Of a stretch of 24,425 nucleotides of DNA, positions 15,963-23,923 are shown piece after piece (position 1 is the first letter of the stretch; each line of letters starts with the position of its first letter). Both the position numbers and the translations under genes were made by a program. This stretch comes from CBDULX01 sp965368175 (GTDB lineage Bacteria > Pseudomonadota > Gammaproteobacteria > SZUA-229). The stretch lies in contig CBDULX010000020.1 in NCBI GenBank assembly GCA_965368175.1, positions 1 through 24,425 on the forward strand, given 5' to 3'. The notes beneath the pieces are model-generated. The model saw only the letters and a program-made list of their open reading frames with translations. It was not told the DNA's origin and made no database searches.

Positions 15963-16071
15963 AATGTTCACATGCCAGATCAGGAAGAACTGGCGAAATT
16001 ATGGATAATTTCACATGCTTTGGATGGCCTATACCTCGGCAGGGATGCCGGGGTACTTATCCCTGCCTTTT
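15963..16071 (+). ncRNA. Second, shorter RsmY/RsmZ-like RNA
   Basis: About 109 nt, the size typical of RsmY/RsmZ. TACTAT (15952-15957) is a good -10 box just upstream. One hairpin (15974-15978/15990-15994, GCCAG/CTGGC) carries AGGA in its loop. The next (15995-16012) is a perfect GAAATT/AATTTC stem with an ATGGAT hexaloop, the ideal ANGGAN presentation for CsrA. A further GGA lies at 16022 and one at 16043 in the terminator stem. No full GacA box precedes it, only a CCTACA half at 15887-15892. Weaker than the first RNA. Confidence 0.5.
16038..16071 (+). terminator. Rho-independent terminator upstream of ttcA
   Basis: GGCAGGGAT (16038-16046) and ATCCCTGCC (16059-16067) form a perfect nine-pair stem with a 12-nt loop, followed by TTTT. 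It ends the second proposed RNA and separates it from ttcA. Confidence 0.8.
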
Positions 16072-16149
16072 ATCGCTGCTTCAGCCTGTAAACACATCAT
16101 TTAAATAGATACTTGCATATATCCCATTGCAAGGTATTGTTCAGCCACT

Positions 16150-16899
16150 ATGAGTGAATTTATCAAGCCTCCGAAAAGCCTGCTGCGCCAGGTCGGCCGA
16201 GCCATTTCTGACTTTAATATGATCCGTGACGGAGACCGTATACTGCTGGGCCTGTCCGGCGGCAAGGACTCATTATCACTGCTGCACATCCTGCACCATT
16301 TCCAGAAACATGCCCCTGTCCATTTTGATCTCGCCGCTATCACGGTTGATCCCATGGCCGAAGATTTTGATCCTTCTCCGATGATCCCATATCTGAAATC
16401 ACTGGGTCTTGAATATCATTATTGTAAAGAACCCATCATGGATATGGCGAAAGCGCACATGGGCAAGAAATCCTATTGCGCCTTCTGTTCACGCATCAAA
16501 CGCGGAGTGATGTACAGTACGGCACGCAAAAACGATTTCAATGTACTGGCCCTGGCCCAGCACCTGGATGATCTTGCGGAAAGTTTTTTAATGTCTGCTT
16601 TCCATGGCGGCCAGCTTAAAACCATGAAAGCTCATTATGTCAATGACGATGGCGACCTGCGTGTCATTCGGCCGCTGGTGTATGCACGGGAACGACAGAC
16701 ACGAGATTTTATCGATAATGCCCAACTTGCCATTATCCCGGACTCCTGCCCCGCCTGCTTCGCCATGCCCACCCAGCGTGAACACATGAAACAACTGCTG
16801 GCGGCAGAAGAATTACAGAACAAGACCCTGTTCAAATCTCTGCTCACCACATTAAAACCGCTGATGTCTCAGGGCATGCCGGAAACTGAACAGAAATAG
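16150..16899 (+). CDS. ttcA: TtcA-family tRNA 2-thiocytidine biosynthesis protein
   Basis: 249 residues. The PP-loop SGGKDS (36-41) binds ATP to activate the tRNA base. Cys110-x2-Cys113 (CAFCSRIKRG) and Cys200-x2-Cys203 (CPACF) match the positions that hold the [4Fe-4S] cluster in TtcA. GGQLKTM and VIRPLVYARE are further TtcA blocks. The expected product is 2-thiocytidine at tRNA position 32. It is clearly shorter than the roughly 310-residue E. coli enzyme at both ends, and has QHLDD where the E. coli protein has HHRDD, so a TtcA paralogue is possible. No strong Shine-Dalgarno is seen. Confidence 0.85.
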   Translation: MSEFIKPPKSLLRQVGRAISDFNMIRDGDRILLGLSGGKDSLSLLHILHHFQKHAPVHFDLAAITVDPMAEDFDPSPMIPYLKSLGLEYHYCKEPIMDMAKAHMGKKSYCAFCSRIKRGVMYSTARKNDFNVLALAQHLDDLAESFLMSAFHGGQLKTMKAHYVNDDGDLRVIRPLVYARERQTRDFIDNAQLAIIPDSCPACFAMPTQREHMKQLLAAEELQNKTLFKSLLTTLKPLMSQGMPETEQK

Positions 16900-16966
16900 T
16901 CCTTGCCCTGTAACAGATATTTATTTTATAAGTTACCATCAATACCAGGGCTATTTGATAAAAAGC

Positions 16967-17043
16967 TTTGCCACAGAGACACAAAGGGCACAGAGTTTCT
17001 AAATACAAAAATTTCTCTGAGAGCTCGGTGTCTCTGCGGCAAA
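16967..17043. repeat. Palindromic intergenic repeat (CCACAGAGACAC type)
   Basis: TTTGCCACAGAGACAC (16967-16982) is inverted at 17028-17043 with 15 of 16 positions paired, around a centre rich in CAGAG/CTCTG. It has no coding capacity, and no T tract points to a terminator. Repeats of the form CCACAGAGACACAGAG are, as I recall, scattered between genes in many environmental proteobacteria, but no mechanism is established here. Confidence 0.65.
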
Positions 17044-17077
17044 AAACTTATTCCCGAGATGATCAAGGAGCCGAGCC

Positions 17078-17734
17078 ATGTCCAAACACCCTATTACCCT
17101 GTACCCTGGGAAACTCATCGATGTTGAATGGGATGAGCGACTCTGTATCCATGTTGGTGAATGTGGCTATGCAAAAGGCGATTTATTTGTTGCCGGACGC
17201 GACCCCTGGTGTGAACCAGACCTGACCAGCCTGGATGAAATCGCCGATGTAATCGGTCGTTGCCCCTCGGGGGCACTGGTGTACCGGGTCAAGGATGGCA
17301 CAGTGGAAGAAGCTGCCGATGCACAAAACACCGTTCAGGTCAGTTACAACGGCCCCTATTTCATCCGAGGCGATCTTACTATCGAAGGAACTCATGGTGA
17401 GAACATGCCTGGAACTCAGTACAGGGCAGCTCTGTGTCGCTGCGGTCATTCCAAAAACAAACCCTTCTGCGATAACAGTCATGAATCTGTTAATTTCAAG
17501 GACTATGCAGCTATCGGTGAGTCGGGGGCAACTCTAGAGAATGAGGGTGGTTCTCTGGTAATCACCGCTATCAAAGACGGCCCCTTAATGCTCAAGGGGA
17601 ATGTGACTCTAATTGCTGGCAGTGGTCGCCGAGCCTGGCAGGGTACGAAAGTGGCTTTATGCCGCTGTGGTGCTTCAAAAAACAAACCCTTCTGTGACGG
17701 AAGTCATATTGGGGCGGGTTTCAAGTCTGAATAA
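17078..17734 (+). CDS. Ferredoxin-like plus two CDGSH iron-sulfur domains
   Basis: 218 residues in three modules. The N-terminal module (about 5-72) has Cys23, Cys29, Cys45 and Cys62 and resembles the divergent mono-cluster 4Fe-4S (Fer4_19) domain. Two CDGSH domains follow, with 2Fe-2S ligands Cys120, Cys122, Cys131, His135 and Cys195, Cys197, Cys206, His210. The first reads CDNSH, the second CDGSH. This suggests a soluble electron or cluster carrier; the partner is unknown. AAGGAG eight bases before the ATG fixes the start. It stands alone, between a palindromic repeat and a terminator. Confidence 0.9.
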   Translation: MSKHPITLYPGKLIDVEWDERLCIHVGECGYAKGDLFVAGRDPWCEPDLTSLDEIADVIGRCPSGALVYRVKDGTVEEAADAQNTVQVSYNGPYFIRGDLTIEGTHGENMPGTQYRAALCRCGHSKNKPFCDNSHESVNFKDYAAIGESGATLENEGGSLVITAIKDGPLMLKGNVTLIAGSGRRAWQGTKVALCRCGASKNKPFCDGSHIGAGFKSE

Positions 17735-17766
17735 AAAAGCAACATCGGCAATAAACCGATGTTGCT
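17731..17766 (-). terminator. Terminator between the CDGSH gene and yceI
   Basis: AGCAACATCGG (17738-17748) and CCGATGTTGCT (17756-17766) form a perfect 11-bp stem with a 7-nt loop. On the minus strand it is followed by TTTTTT, fitting termination after yceI. On + there is no T tract, so bidirectional use is uncertain. Confidence 0.8.
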
Positions 17767-17775
17767 AAAAACTAA

Positions 17776-18345
17776 TTACTGGCGAATGCCTTCGATGGAA
17801 AGAAACAGCTCAACCTGTTTCGATGCAGGGCCCAGGTTGTAATTAATATTGTAGTCCGCCAGAGTTAGAACTGTCGTCCCGGCAAAACCACGACGATAAC
17901 CGCCCCAGGGATCTTCACCATGACCGATGTGTTCAACATCGATGTCGATATCACGGGTTACGCCATGGAGGGTAAATTTTCCACTGAGTTTCGCCTTACC
18001 TTTACCCAGATCCTTGAATGATGTACTAACAAATTTGGCTTCAGGAAATTTCTTCACATCCAGAAAGTCATCACCCTTCAGATGCTTGTCTCGCTCGGCA
18101 TGATTGCTATCAATACTGGCAGTATCGATAGTAACTTCGACACGTGAAGCAGATGGGTTTTTTTCATCATAGCTAAACTCACCATCAAATCGATTAAAGC
18201 GTCCCAGTAACCAACTATAACCTAGATGCTGAATCTTGAACTGTATAAAAGCATGGGCGCCTTTGGTATCCAGCTTGTAAGTTTCGGCATGCAGGGGGGA
18301 TGCAAACAGAGTTAACAACAAAAACATTGCGCTAATTTTTTTCAC
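17776..18345 (-). CDS. yceI: YceI-family periplasmic lipid-binding-type protein
   Basis: 189 residues. A signal peptide (1-20, ending SPLHA) is followed by a lipocalin-like barrel. Motifs close to E. coli YceI: FQIKHLGYSWLLG-like block, DSNHAERDKHLKGDDFLDV, HGVTRDIDID, EDPWGGYRRGFAG and NYNLGPASKQVEL. The family binds isoprenoid-type lipids; the physiological role is unclear. In E. coli yceI follows the b561 gene yceJ, and the same order is seen here, but MITE-like copy C has landed between them. Confidence 0.93.
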   Translation of the reverse strand: MKKISAMFLLLTLFASPLHAETYKLDTKGAHAFIQFKIQHLGYSWLLGRFNRFDGEFSYDEKNPSASRVEVTIDTASIDSNHAERDKHLKGDDFLDVKKFPEAKFVSTSFKDLGKGKAKLSGKFTLHGVTRDIDIDVEHIGHGEDPWGGYRRGFAGTTVLTLADYNINYNLGPASKQVELFLSIEGIRQ

Positions 18346-18371
18346 TTCATTTCTCCTGATAATTTATAATT

Positions 18372-18442
18372 AGGAAGCCTCTGATCAGGCCGTGATTGTT
18401 TTATACTGGCTAAAAGTGTCCAGGCTTAATCAGAGGTTTCCT
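18372..18442 (+). repeat. MITE-like element, copy C (71 bp, internally deleted)
   Basis: Ends AGGAAGCCTCTGATCAGGCC (18372-18391) and GGCTTAATCAGAGGTTTCCT (18423-18442) are inverted repeats with 17 of 20 positions matching. The core CGTGATTGTTTTATACTGGCTAAAAG equals the left part of copies A and B; about 85-90 bp of their middle is missing. The right end supplies the last residues (ETSD) and TAA stop of the cytochrome b561 gene, and the left end lies 26 bp before yceI. Confidence 0.8.
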
Positions 18443-18992
18443 GGCTTCGGATACCTAACATCCGTTTCAATGTTGGGTCTTTATCGACCCAATGATGTTT
18501 CATAGCAGCGGTAGCATGCACCACAACTATTGAAATTAAAATTACAGACATCACAAAATGGATATCACCGGCCAGGTCTTCCTGATTTTCAATCATCAGT
18601 ACCACGGCCGGTATTTCAAACCAGCCAAAGACTTCTATGCCACGTCCATCAGCGGTAGAAATAAAATAACCACTAATCATGACCAGAAACATAAATAAAT
18701 ACATCAAACCGTGCGCCCATTTTGCTCCTGTCTTTTCAATATCACTGTAACTTTCCAGCAGTTCTGGTCTTTGATTGCTGTAATACCAGGCCAGTCGGAC
18801 CAGGGTCAAACCCAACAACAACACACCCATACTTTTATGAATATATGGCGCTGTACGATACCAGTCATCGTAGTAAGTTAGCTCAACCATCCATAATCCC
18901 AGCACGAATAAGGCGATCAGTACCAGGGCTGAAATCCAGTGAATCACTATACTGGTCCAGCCCCAGCCCTGTGCACTATTTTTCCAGTTCAT
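18426..18992 (-). CDS. Cytochrome b561 family protein (YceJ-like)
   Basis: 188 residues with four membrane helices (about 13-35, 48-68, 90-112, 143-165). Candidate haem-ligand His residues are His18 (VIHWIS), the His in YIHKSMG, the His in KWAHGLMY and the His in VVVHATAAMKHHW. Such proteins move electrons from quinol in the inner membrane. It overlaps the pirin gene by four bases (ATGA) and precedes yceI, as yceJ does. Its last codons are inside MITE-like copy C, so the original C-terminus may have been slightly different. Confidence 0.92.
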   Translation of the reverse strand: MNWKNSAQGWGWTSIVIHWISALVLIALFVLGLWMVELTYYDDWYRTAPYIHKSMGVLLLGLTLVRLAWYYSNQRPELLESYSDIEKTGAKWAHGLMYLFMFLVMISGYFISTADGRGIEVFGWFEIPAVVLMIENQEDLAGDIHFVMSVILISIVVVHATAAMKHHWVDKDPTLKRMLGIRSQETSD

Positions 18993-19888
18993 TTATTTAC
19001 CCCGTCAACAAACCCAAACTTGCCATCACGATAATCCTCAAACGCCTGATGAATTTCCTCTGGTTTATTCATGACAAAAGGCCCATAACGAGCAACTGGT
19101 TCTTTAAAAGGTTTACCCGCAATCAATAAAAGGCGACTGCCACCACCACTGCGTATCAGCAACTCTTCACCATCGTTTAACACAGCAAGACTGTCCTTCT
19201 TCAATACCTGTATAGGCTCATCAGCCTCTACCTCTAATTCACCCTGTATTACTAGTACAAAAGCAGAATGACCTTGTGGAATACGTTCAATATAACTTTG
19301 GCCCTCAGGGATAGTTACATCCAGATACATAGGCGCAGCTTCAATGTCTTTCACAGCGCCTTGTGTACCTTCTATGGTAGTACCCGCAATCACCTTCACT
19401 ACAACACCATTGTCACGAGTTTCCACGGGAATATTTTCAGAGTCGATTTCCTGGTATCTGGGAGCCATCATTTTTTTACTGGCAGGCAAGTTAACCCAGA
19501 GTTGAAATCCAAATACCAGGCCCTGCTCCTGCTCAGGCATTTCTGAATGCTCAATTCCACGTCCGGCTGTCATCCACTGCACACCACCTGCTTTAATCAC
19601 CCCTTCGTTACCGGCACTGTCCTTATGTCGAAAACGACCATTGATTAAATAAGTGACCGTCTCAAAACCGCGATGGGGGTGAGGCGGGAATCCAGCAATG
19701 TAATCATCCGGATCATCGGAATGAAAAGCATCCAGCAACAAGAACGGATCCAGCATATCCAGTTCCGGGGAGGCGATGTACCGGGTAAGTCGTACCCCTG
19801 CACCATCTGATGTTTCATGACCGGATAGTATCTTCACTACACTTCGTCTGACTATGTCTTTGGATAAAACCTGTGGTTTATGCGTCAT
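18989..19888 (-). CDS. Pirin family protein
   Basis: 299 residues, bicupin. Metal ligands are seen as His70, His72 (PPHPHRGFETVTYL), His114 and Glu116 (GRGIEHSEMP). Some bacterial pirins are quercetin dioxygenases, others regulate metabolism; the role here is open. It is first in a pirin-b561-yceI unit and divergent from a LysR gene, which probably controls it. The ATG at 19888 gives the normal family N-terminus. Confidence 0.93.
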   Translation of the reverse strand: MTHKPQVLSKDIVRRSVVKILSGHETSDGAGVRLTRYIASPELDMLDPFLLLDAFHSDDPDDYIAGFPPHPHRGFETVTYLINGRFRHKDSAGNEGVIKAGGVQWMTAGRGIEHSEMPEQEQGLVFGFQLWVNLPASKKMMAPRYQEIDSENIPVETRDNGVVVKVIAGTTIEGTQGAVKDIEAAPMYLDVTIPEGQSYIERIPQGHSAFVLVIQGELEVEADEPIQVLKKDSLAVLNDGEELLIRSGGGSRLLLIAGKPFKEPVARYGPFVMNKPEEIHQAFEDYRDGKFGFVDGVNK

Positions 19889-19988
19889 GGCTAAGAGACT
19901 CCCTGGATGCCTGATTGTTCAGACACCGCCTGGTAACATTTATCAGCCTCTAGTTTATCGTTGCTAATTAAAGAATAAAGAGCATAAT

Positions 19989-20007
19989 AAAGAAATAACT
20001 ATTCTTT
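19989..20007. promoter_or_regulatory. Candidate LysR operator between pirin and lysR
   Basis: AAAGAA (19989-19994) and TTCTTT (20002-20007) form a perfect inverted repeat with a 7-bp centre in an AT-rich divergent promoter region. TTCTT/AAGAA also recurs just downstream at 20002-20016. Location 12 bp before the lysR start fits autoregulation. Confidence 0.4.
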
Positions 20008-20018
20008 AAAAAAGAACA

Positions 20019-20933
20019 ATGGATCGATTTGAAGAACTGAATACTTTTATCCGGATAGTGGATAGCGGTAGCCTGAGTGCAGCAGCGGATAGACTTAACC
20101 TCGCCAAATCCGCCGTTAGCCGACGCTTATCGGATCTGGAATCCCGCCTGGGCGTTCAGCTGTTACACCGCACTACTCGCCGTATCAATCTGACCAATGC
20201 CGGTCAACGATTCTACCAACGCTGCATACACATACTGGCCGACCTGGAAGACAGCGAACAGGAAGCAAGCACCGAGCAAAGTCTTCTCAGTGGCACTATC
20301 CGCATTGCTGCACCTCTAAGTTTTGGCATACAGCATCTTTCCCCCTTGCTCGATCAGTTTCTGATTCAGCATTCTGAACTTAATCTGGACCTGAAACTGG
20401 CCGACCGGGTAATTAACCTGATGGAAGAAGGGGTAGATCTCGGTATTCGTATTGGTCAGCTTAAAGATTCCAGCTTTCAGGCACGGAAACTATCCAGCTG
20501 TCAGCAGCTGATCTGTGCCAGTCCTGCTTACCTGCAACAATATGGCACACCACAGACCATGGAGGATCTGATACATCATCAGGGTCTGGTTTACAGCAAT
20601 ATACCCGAAGCCCAGCTCTGGTCCTATAAACACCCGGATGGCCGAAACGACTCGATTAGAGTACCCAGTCGTCTGCGTGCGGATAATGGAGATGTATTAC
20701 TACAGGCGGCCATTGATGGCCTGGGCATACTACCTGCAGTAAGCTTTATCGCCTATCGGGCCATAGAACAGGGTCTATTAGTTCCGATACTGCAGGATTA
20801 CAGCCGTGAAGAATTAGGTATTTATGCCATATATCCGGCACAGCGCCATCTACCCCTCAGGGTTCGTACACTCATTGATTTTCTGGTGGCAGCCTTTGGC
20901 AAACAGCCCGACTGGGATCTAGGAAACCCCTGA
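20019..20933 (+). CDS. LysR-family transcriptional regulator
   Basis: 304 residues. The N-terminal winged helix-turn-helix (1-60) reads FIRIVDSGSLSAAADRLNLAKSAVSRRLSDLESRLGVQLLHRTTR. The remainder is a periplasmic-binding-like effector domain (about 90-295). It is divergently transcribed from the pirin gene, the usual position for a LysR target. The effector is unknown. No strong Shine-Dalgarno; the A-rich leader is very short. It converges with the acyltransferase gene, leaving only five bases between the stops. Confidence 0.94.
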   Translation: MDRFEELNTFIRIVDSGSLSAAADRLNLAKSAVSRRLSDLESRLGVQLLHRTTRRINLTNAGQRFYQRCIHILADLEDSEQEASTEQSLLSGTIRIAAPLSFGIQHLSPLLDQFLIQHSELNLDLKLADRVINLMEEGVDLGIRIGQLKDSSFQARKLSSCQQLICASPAYLQQYGTPQTMEDLIHHQGLVYSNIPEAQLWSYKHPDGRNDSIRVPSRLRADNGDVLLQAAIDGLGILPAVSFIAYRAIEQGLLVPILQDYSREELGIYAIYPAQRHLPLRVRTLIDFLVAAFGKQPDWDLGNP

Positions 20934-20938
20934 GAGAA

Positions 20939-21892
20939 TTAATAAAACCGTTGCTCACCCTCGGGCCGGGTGCGGAAAATCCGCAGTGTCCAGAAATATT
21001 GCTCCGGACACAGGCATACGGATTGTTCGATGGCCTGGTTCATACGAGTGGCATCCACCGCATCATCCCCCTGGGGAAAATCCTCCAGCGGAGGCAACAC
21101 GTGAACAATGTATTTATGCTGGGTTTCGTCATAACAGCTGATACAGGGCAGTACATCGGCATTGCAGGTTTTGGCCAGCCGCCCCAGTACCGGCACCGTA
21201 GCTTTTTCTACATCGAAGAAAGGTACGAATATTGAACGATCCCTGCCCAGGTCTTCATCGGGTAGATAAAACATTAAACGACCGCTACGCACATCTTTAA
21301 TAATCGGACGCAGTCCGGCCTCACGGGTGTATAAAAGTGTTCCGAATCGAGCCCGCCCCCTGGCCACCAGATAGTTTATGACTGGATTTTTCAGCACCTT
21401 GAACGGGCCAGATACCGGGTAACGAAGGGTAATGGCAGATACGGCCATTTCCAGTCCGGCACTGTGGCTGGCCATGAGAATCACTGCTTTACCTGCCGAC
21501 AGACTGGCATCAATGTGTTCCTGACCCTGAATCACTATGCGTTTATTAAGCCTGGAACGAGAACCCCACCAGATAAGCCCGTAGTGCAAAACACTGCGAA
21601 TCTCGCTACGAAATACCTGTCGCAACATACGTTTGCGACCTTCCAGTGTATATTTTGAAAAACACATCTGTATATTTTTACGGGCAATTCGACGACGTTT
21701 GCTAGTCATATTACGGGCGATATCACCTAGCAGATAAGCCAGCATGTCCACGAAGACTGCAGGCAACAGGTTCACCCAGAACAGGATCATTACAATGAAC
21801 CATGTCGCCCAGAACCTGGGCATCAAATACTGCCATTTGAATTTAACCTGATATAGCAACTTACTGCTGCCAGCACTAGTTTTTAATGTCAT
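20939..21892 (-). CDS. LpxL/HtrB-family lipid A acyltransferase
   Basis: About 317 residues. One N-terminal membrane segment (about 28-55) anchors it in the inner membrane. The catalytic HX4E motif is His143-Ser-Ala-Gly-Leu-Glu148, and FYLPDEDLGRDRSIFVPFF is the conserved downstream block. It would transfer a secondary fatty acid to a lipid A precursor; the acyl specificity cannot be read. I start at the ATG at 21892, one base after the methyltransferase stop. An earlier ATG at 21967 would overlap that gene by 74 bases and lacks family-like sequence. Confidence 0.9.
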   Translation of the reverse strand: MTLKTSAGSSKLLYQVKFKWQYLMPRFWATWFIVMILFWVNLLPAVFVDMLAYLLGDIARNMTSKRRRIARKNIQMCFSKYTLEGRKRMLRQVFRSEIRSVLHYGLIWWGSRSRLNKRIVIQGQEHIDASLSAGKAVILMASHSAGLEMAVSAITLRYPVSGPFKVLKNPVINYLVARGRARFGTLLYTREAGLRPIIKDVRSGRLMFYLPDEDLGRDRSIFVPFFDVEKATVPVLGRLAKTCNADVLPCISCYDETQHKYIVHVLPPLEDFPQGDDAVDATRMNQAIEQSVCLCPEQYFWTLRIFRTRPEGEQRFY

Positions 21893-21893
21893 C

Positions 21894-22460
21894 TCAGATT
21901 CTTGCCGCAACCAGTAATGCCTGGTCTCCCAGACTCTGTACGCCCTGACCCCATGCCCCATCTTCACGGTAATAAAGAATTTGCATATCGGAGAATATTT
22001 CCAGTAACTCAGCCTGTTTCAGACGAAATGCTGTACTGGATGGCCCACGTCCCTCTCGCTGCTCACCACAGAAGGTTTGATAAAACAGAAGCCCACCTGG
22101 CTTTAACAGCAGTGGAATCCTGTCTATTGTAGGACGATGCAGGAAAAAGCTGCAAACTACCAGATCAAAATCAGTGGGTTGTTCAGGATGCATCTGTTCC
22201 AGGTCATGCAGGGCTGGCATCAACCGGAGTTCATTTTGCTGACTGAAAGCACTCAGTTTATCTATGACCACTGGTGAATTATCCCAGGCACTGACCTCAT
22301 AACCTCTGGCTTCTAACCAGCGCCCATTGGCCGCCGTACCACAGGCATAATCCAGCGCTTTTCCATTATTACTCAATAAATGTTCATTCAGGCTCAACAC
22401 ATCAGCGACCCTTGTATCGCCGATGTCAATAGACCCGTAATGCTGATCCCAGTCCGGCAT
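21894..22460 (-). CDS. Class I SAM-dependent methyltransferase
   Basis: 188 residues. Motif I is LDYACGTAANGRWL (about 38-51), followed by YEVSAWDNS with the acidic ribose-binding residue and FDLVVCSFFLHRP as motif IV. Resembles TehB-like small-molecule methyltransferases; the substrate is unknown. Its ATG shares a base with the trkH stop (TAATG), and its stop is one base from the acyltransferase start, so all three are co-translated. Confidence 0.88.
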   Translation of the reverse strand: MPDWDQHYGSIDIGDTRVADVLSLNEHLLSNNGKALDYACGTAANGRWLEARGYEVSAWDNSPVVIDKLSAFSQQNELRLMPALHDLEQMHPEQPTDFDLVVCSFFLHRPTIDRIPLLLKPGGLLFYQTFCGEQREGRGPSSTAFRLKQAELLEIFSDMQILYYREDGAWGQGVQSLGDQALLVAARI

Positions 22461-23911
22461 TATTTACGCCAGAAAGCCGGAGTCAGTAGCACCAGCAGAG
22501 TAAATACTTCCAGCCGACCCAGTAACATGGAAAAACACAGTACCCATTTTACAAAATCGCTGAGCTCTGAGTAATTGGCGCCCACATCCCCCAGGCCCGG
22601 CCCCAGATTATTAATAGTGGCGGCCACGGCAGAAAAAGAGCTAACCTGATCCAGGCCACTGGCCATGAGCAACAGCATCATCACCACGAACACCCCAACG
22701 TAGGCGGCAAAAAACCCCCATACCGCATCAATAACAGAATCGGACACCGGCACCTTACCCACTTTCACCACCACCCTGGCACTGGGATGAATTAGCCGCA
22801 TCATTTCTCGCATACCCTGTTTCAGCAGCAGCAATACCCGGATGACTTTCATACCGCCACCGGTCGAACCGGCGCAACCACCAATAAAGCTGGTAAATAA
22901 CAGCAATACCGGCAAAAAGCCCGGCCACAGATAAAATTCGGAAGTAGCAAAACCGGTGGTGGTGCCGATAGACACAGCATGGAACACACCCTGCCGCAGA
23001 GCACTGGGGATATCCTCCACCGCTCCGCTGAGCACCAGATAAGCCACACAAATAATGGCAACGGTCGATAACACGTAAATATAGGCCTTAAATTCAGCAT
23101 CCCGAGTATAGATACGCAAATCCCAACGGCGAAAAGCCACAAAGTGCAAGGCGAAATTCACACCGCCCATCACCATGAATATCACCGCTACCAGTTCCAC
23201 CATCGGATTTTCAAAATAACCTATACTGGCATCGTGGGTAGAAAAACCACCGATGGCTACCGTTGAGAAGCTATGCGATATTGCATCGAAGGCATCCATT
23301 CCGGCAAACCAGTAAGCAACAGCACAACTGACAGTTAGTCCGAGATAGATATACCAGAGTGCCTTGGCAGTTTCGGTAATTCTGGGCGTGAGTTTATTAT
23401 CTTTCACCGGACCAGGGGTTTCCGCGCGATATAACTGCATGCCCCCAATACCCAGCATAGGCAGTATGGCGACGGCCAGCACTATGATACCCATACCACC
23501 GAGCCATTGCAGTTCCTGCCTATAAAACAGGATCGAGCGAGGCATCAAATCAAGATTGGTCAATACCGTGGCGCCGGTAGTGGTAAGACCGGAAATTGAC
23601 TCAAACAGGGCATCAGTAAGGGAAATATTCAGCGATTCGTGCAGTAAAAACGGGACGGCACCAGAAGCTCCCAGCACAAACCAGAATGCCACAACGATAA
23701 CAAATCCATCCCGCAATCGTAAATCCTGTCGCACTTTTCGAACAGGAAACCATAACACAATTCCCAGCCCCAACAGCACCAGAAAACTGTAGAAAAATTC
23801 CGATGCGGTATTTTCCTGATACCACAAATCAATGGCAATAGGCGGCAGCGAAGTGATGCTGAACAGCACCAGCAGGATTCCGATTATTCGCTGAATAACT
23901 TTAAAGTGCAC
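22460..23911 (-). CDS. trkH: Trk potassium uptake protein TrkH
   Basis: 483 residues, the usual length. Potassium-translocating membrane subunit with four pore-loop repeats: GLTTTGATVLTN, FSTVAIGGFSTHD, SIGTTTGFATSEF and ATINNLGPGLGD. The start is GTG (MHFKVIQRIIGI), which aligns with the start of E. coli TrkH. It lies 12 bp after trkA, its NAD-binding regulatory partner. Confidence 0.97.
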   Translation of the reverse strand: MHFKVIQRIIGILLVLFSITSLPPIAIDLWYQENTASEFFYSFLVLLGLGIVLWFPVRKVRQDLRLRDGFVIVVAFWFVLGASGAVPFLLHESLNISLTDALFESISGLTTTGATVLTNLDLMPRSILFYRQELQWLGGMGIIVLAVAILPMLGIGGMQLYRAETPGPVKDNKLTPRITETAKALWYIYLGLTVSCAVAYWFAGMDAFDAISHSFSTVAIGGFSTHDASIGYFENPMVELVAVIFMVMGGVNFALHFVAFRRWDLRIYTRDAEFKAYIYVLSTVAIICVAYLVLSGAVEDIPSALRQGVFHAVSIGTTTGFATSEFYLWPGFLPVLLLFTSFIGGCAGSTGGGMKVIRVLLLLKQGMREMMRLIHPSARVVVKVGKVPVSDSVIDAVWGFFAAYVGVFVVMMLLLMASGLDQVSSFSAVAATINNLGPGLGDVGANYSELSDFVKWVLCFSMLLGRLEVFTLLVLLTPAFWRK

Positions 23912-23923
23912 GGTATTCTATTT

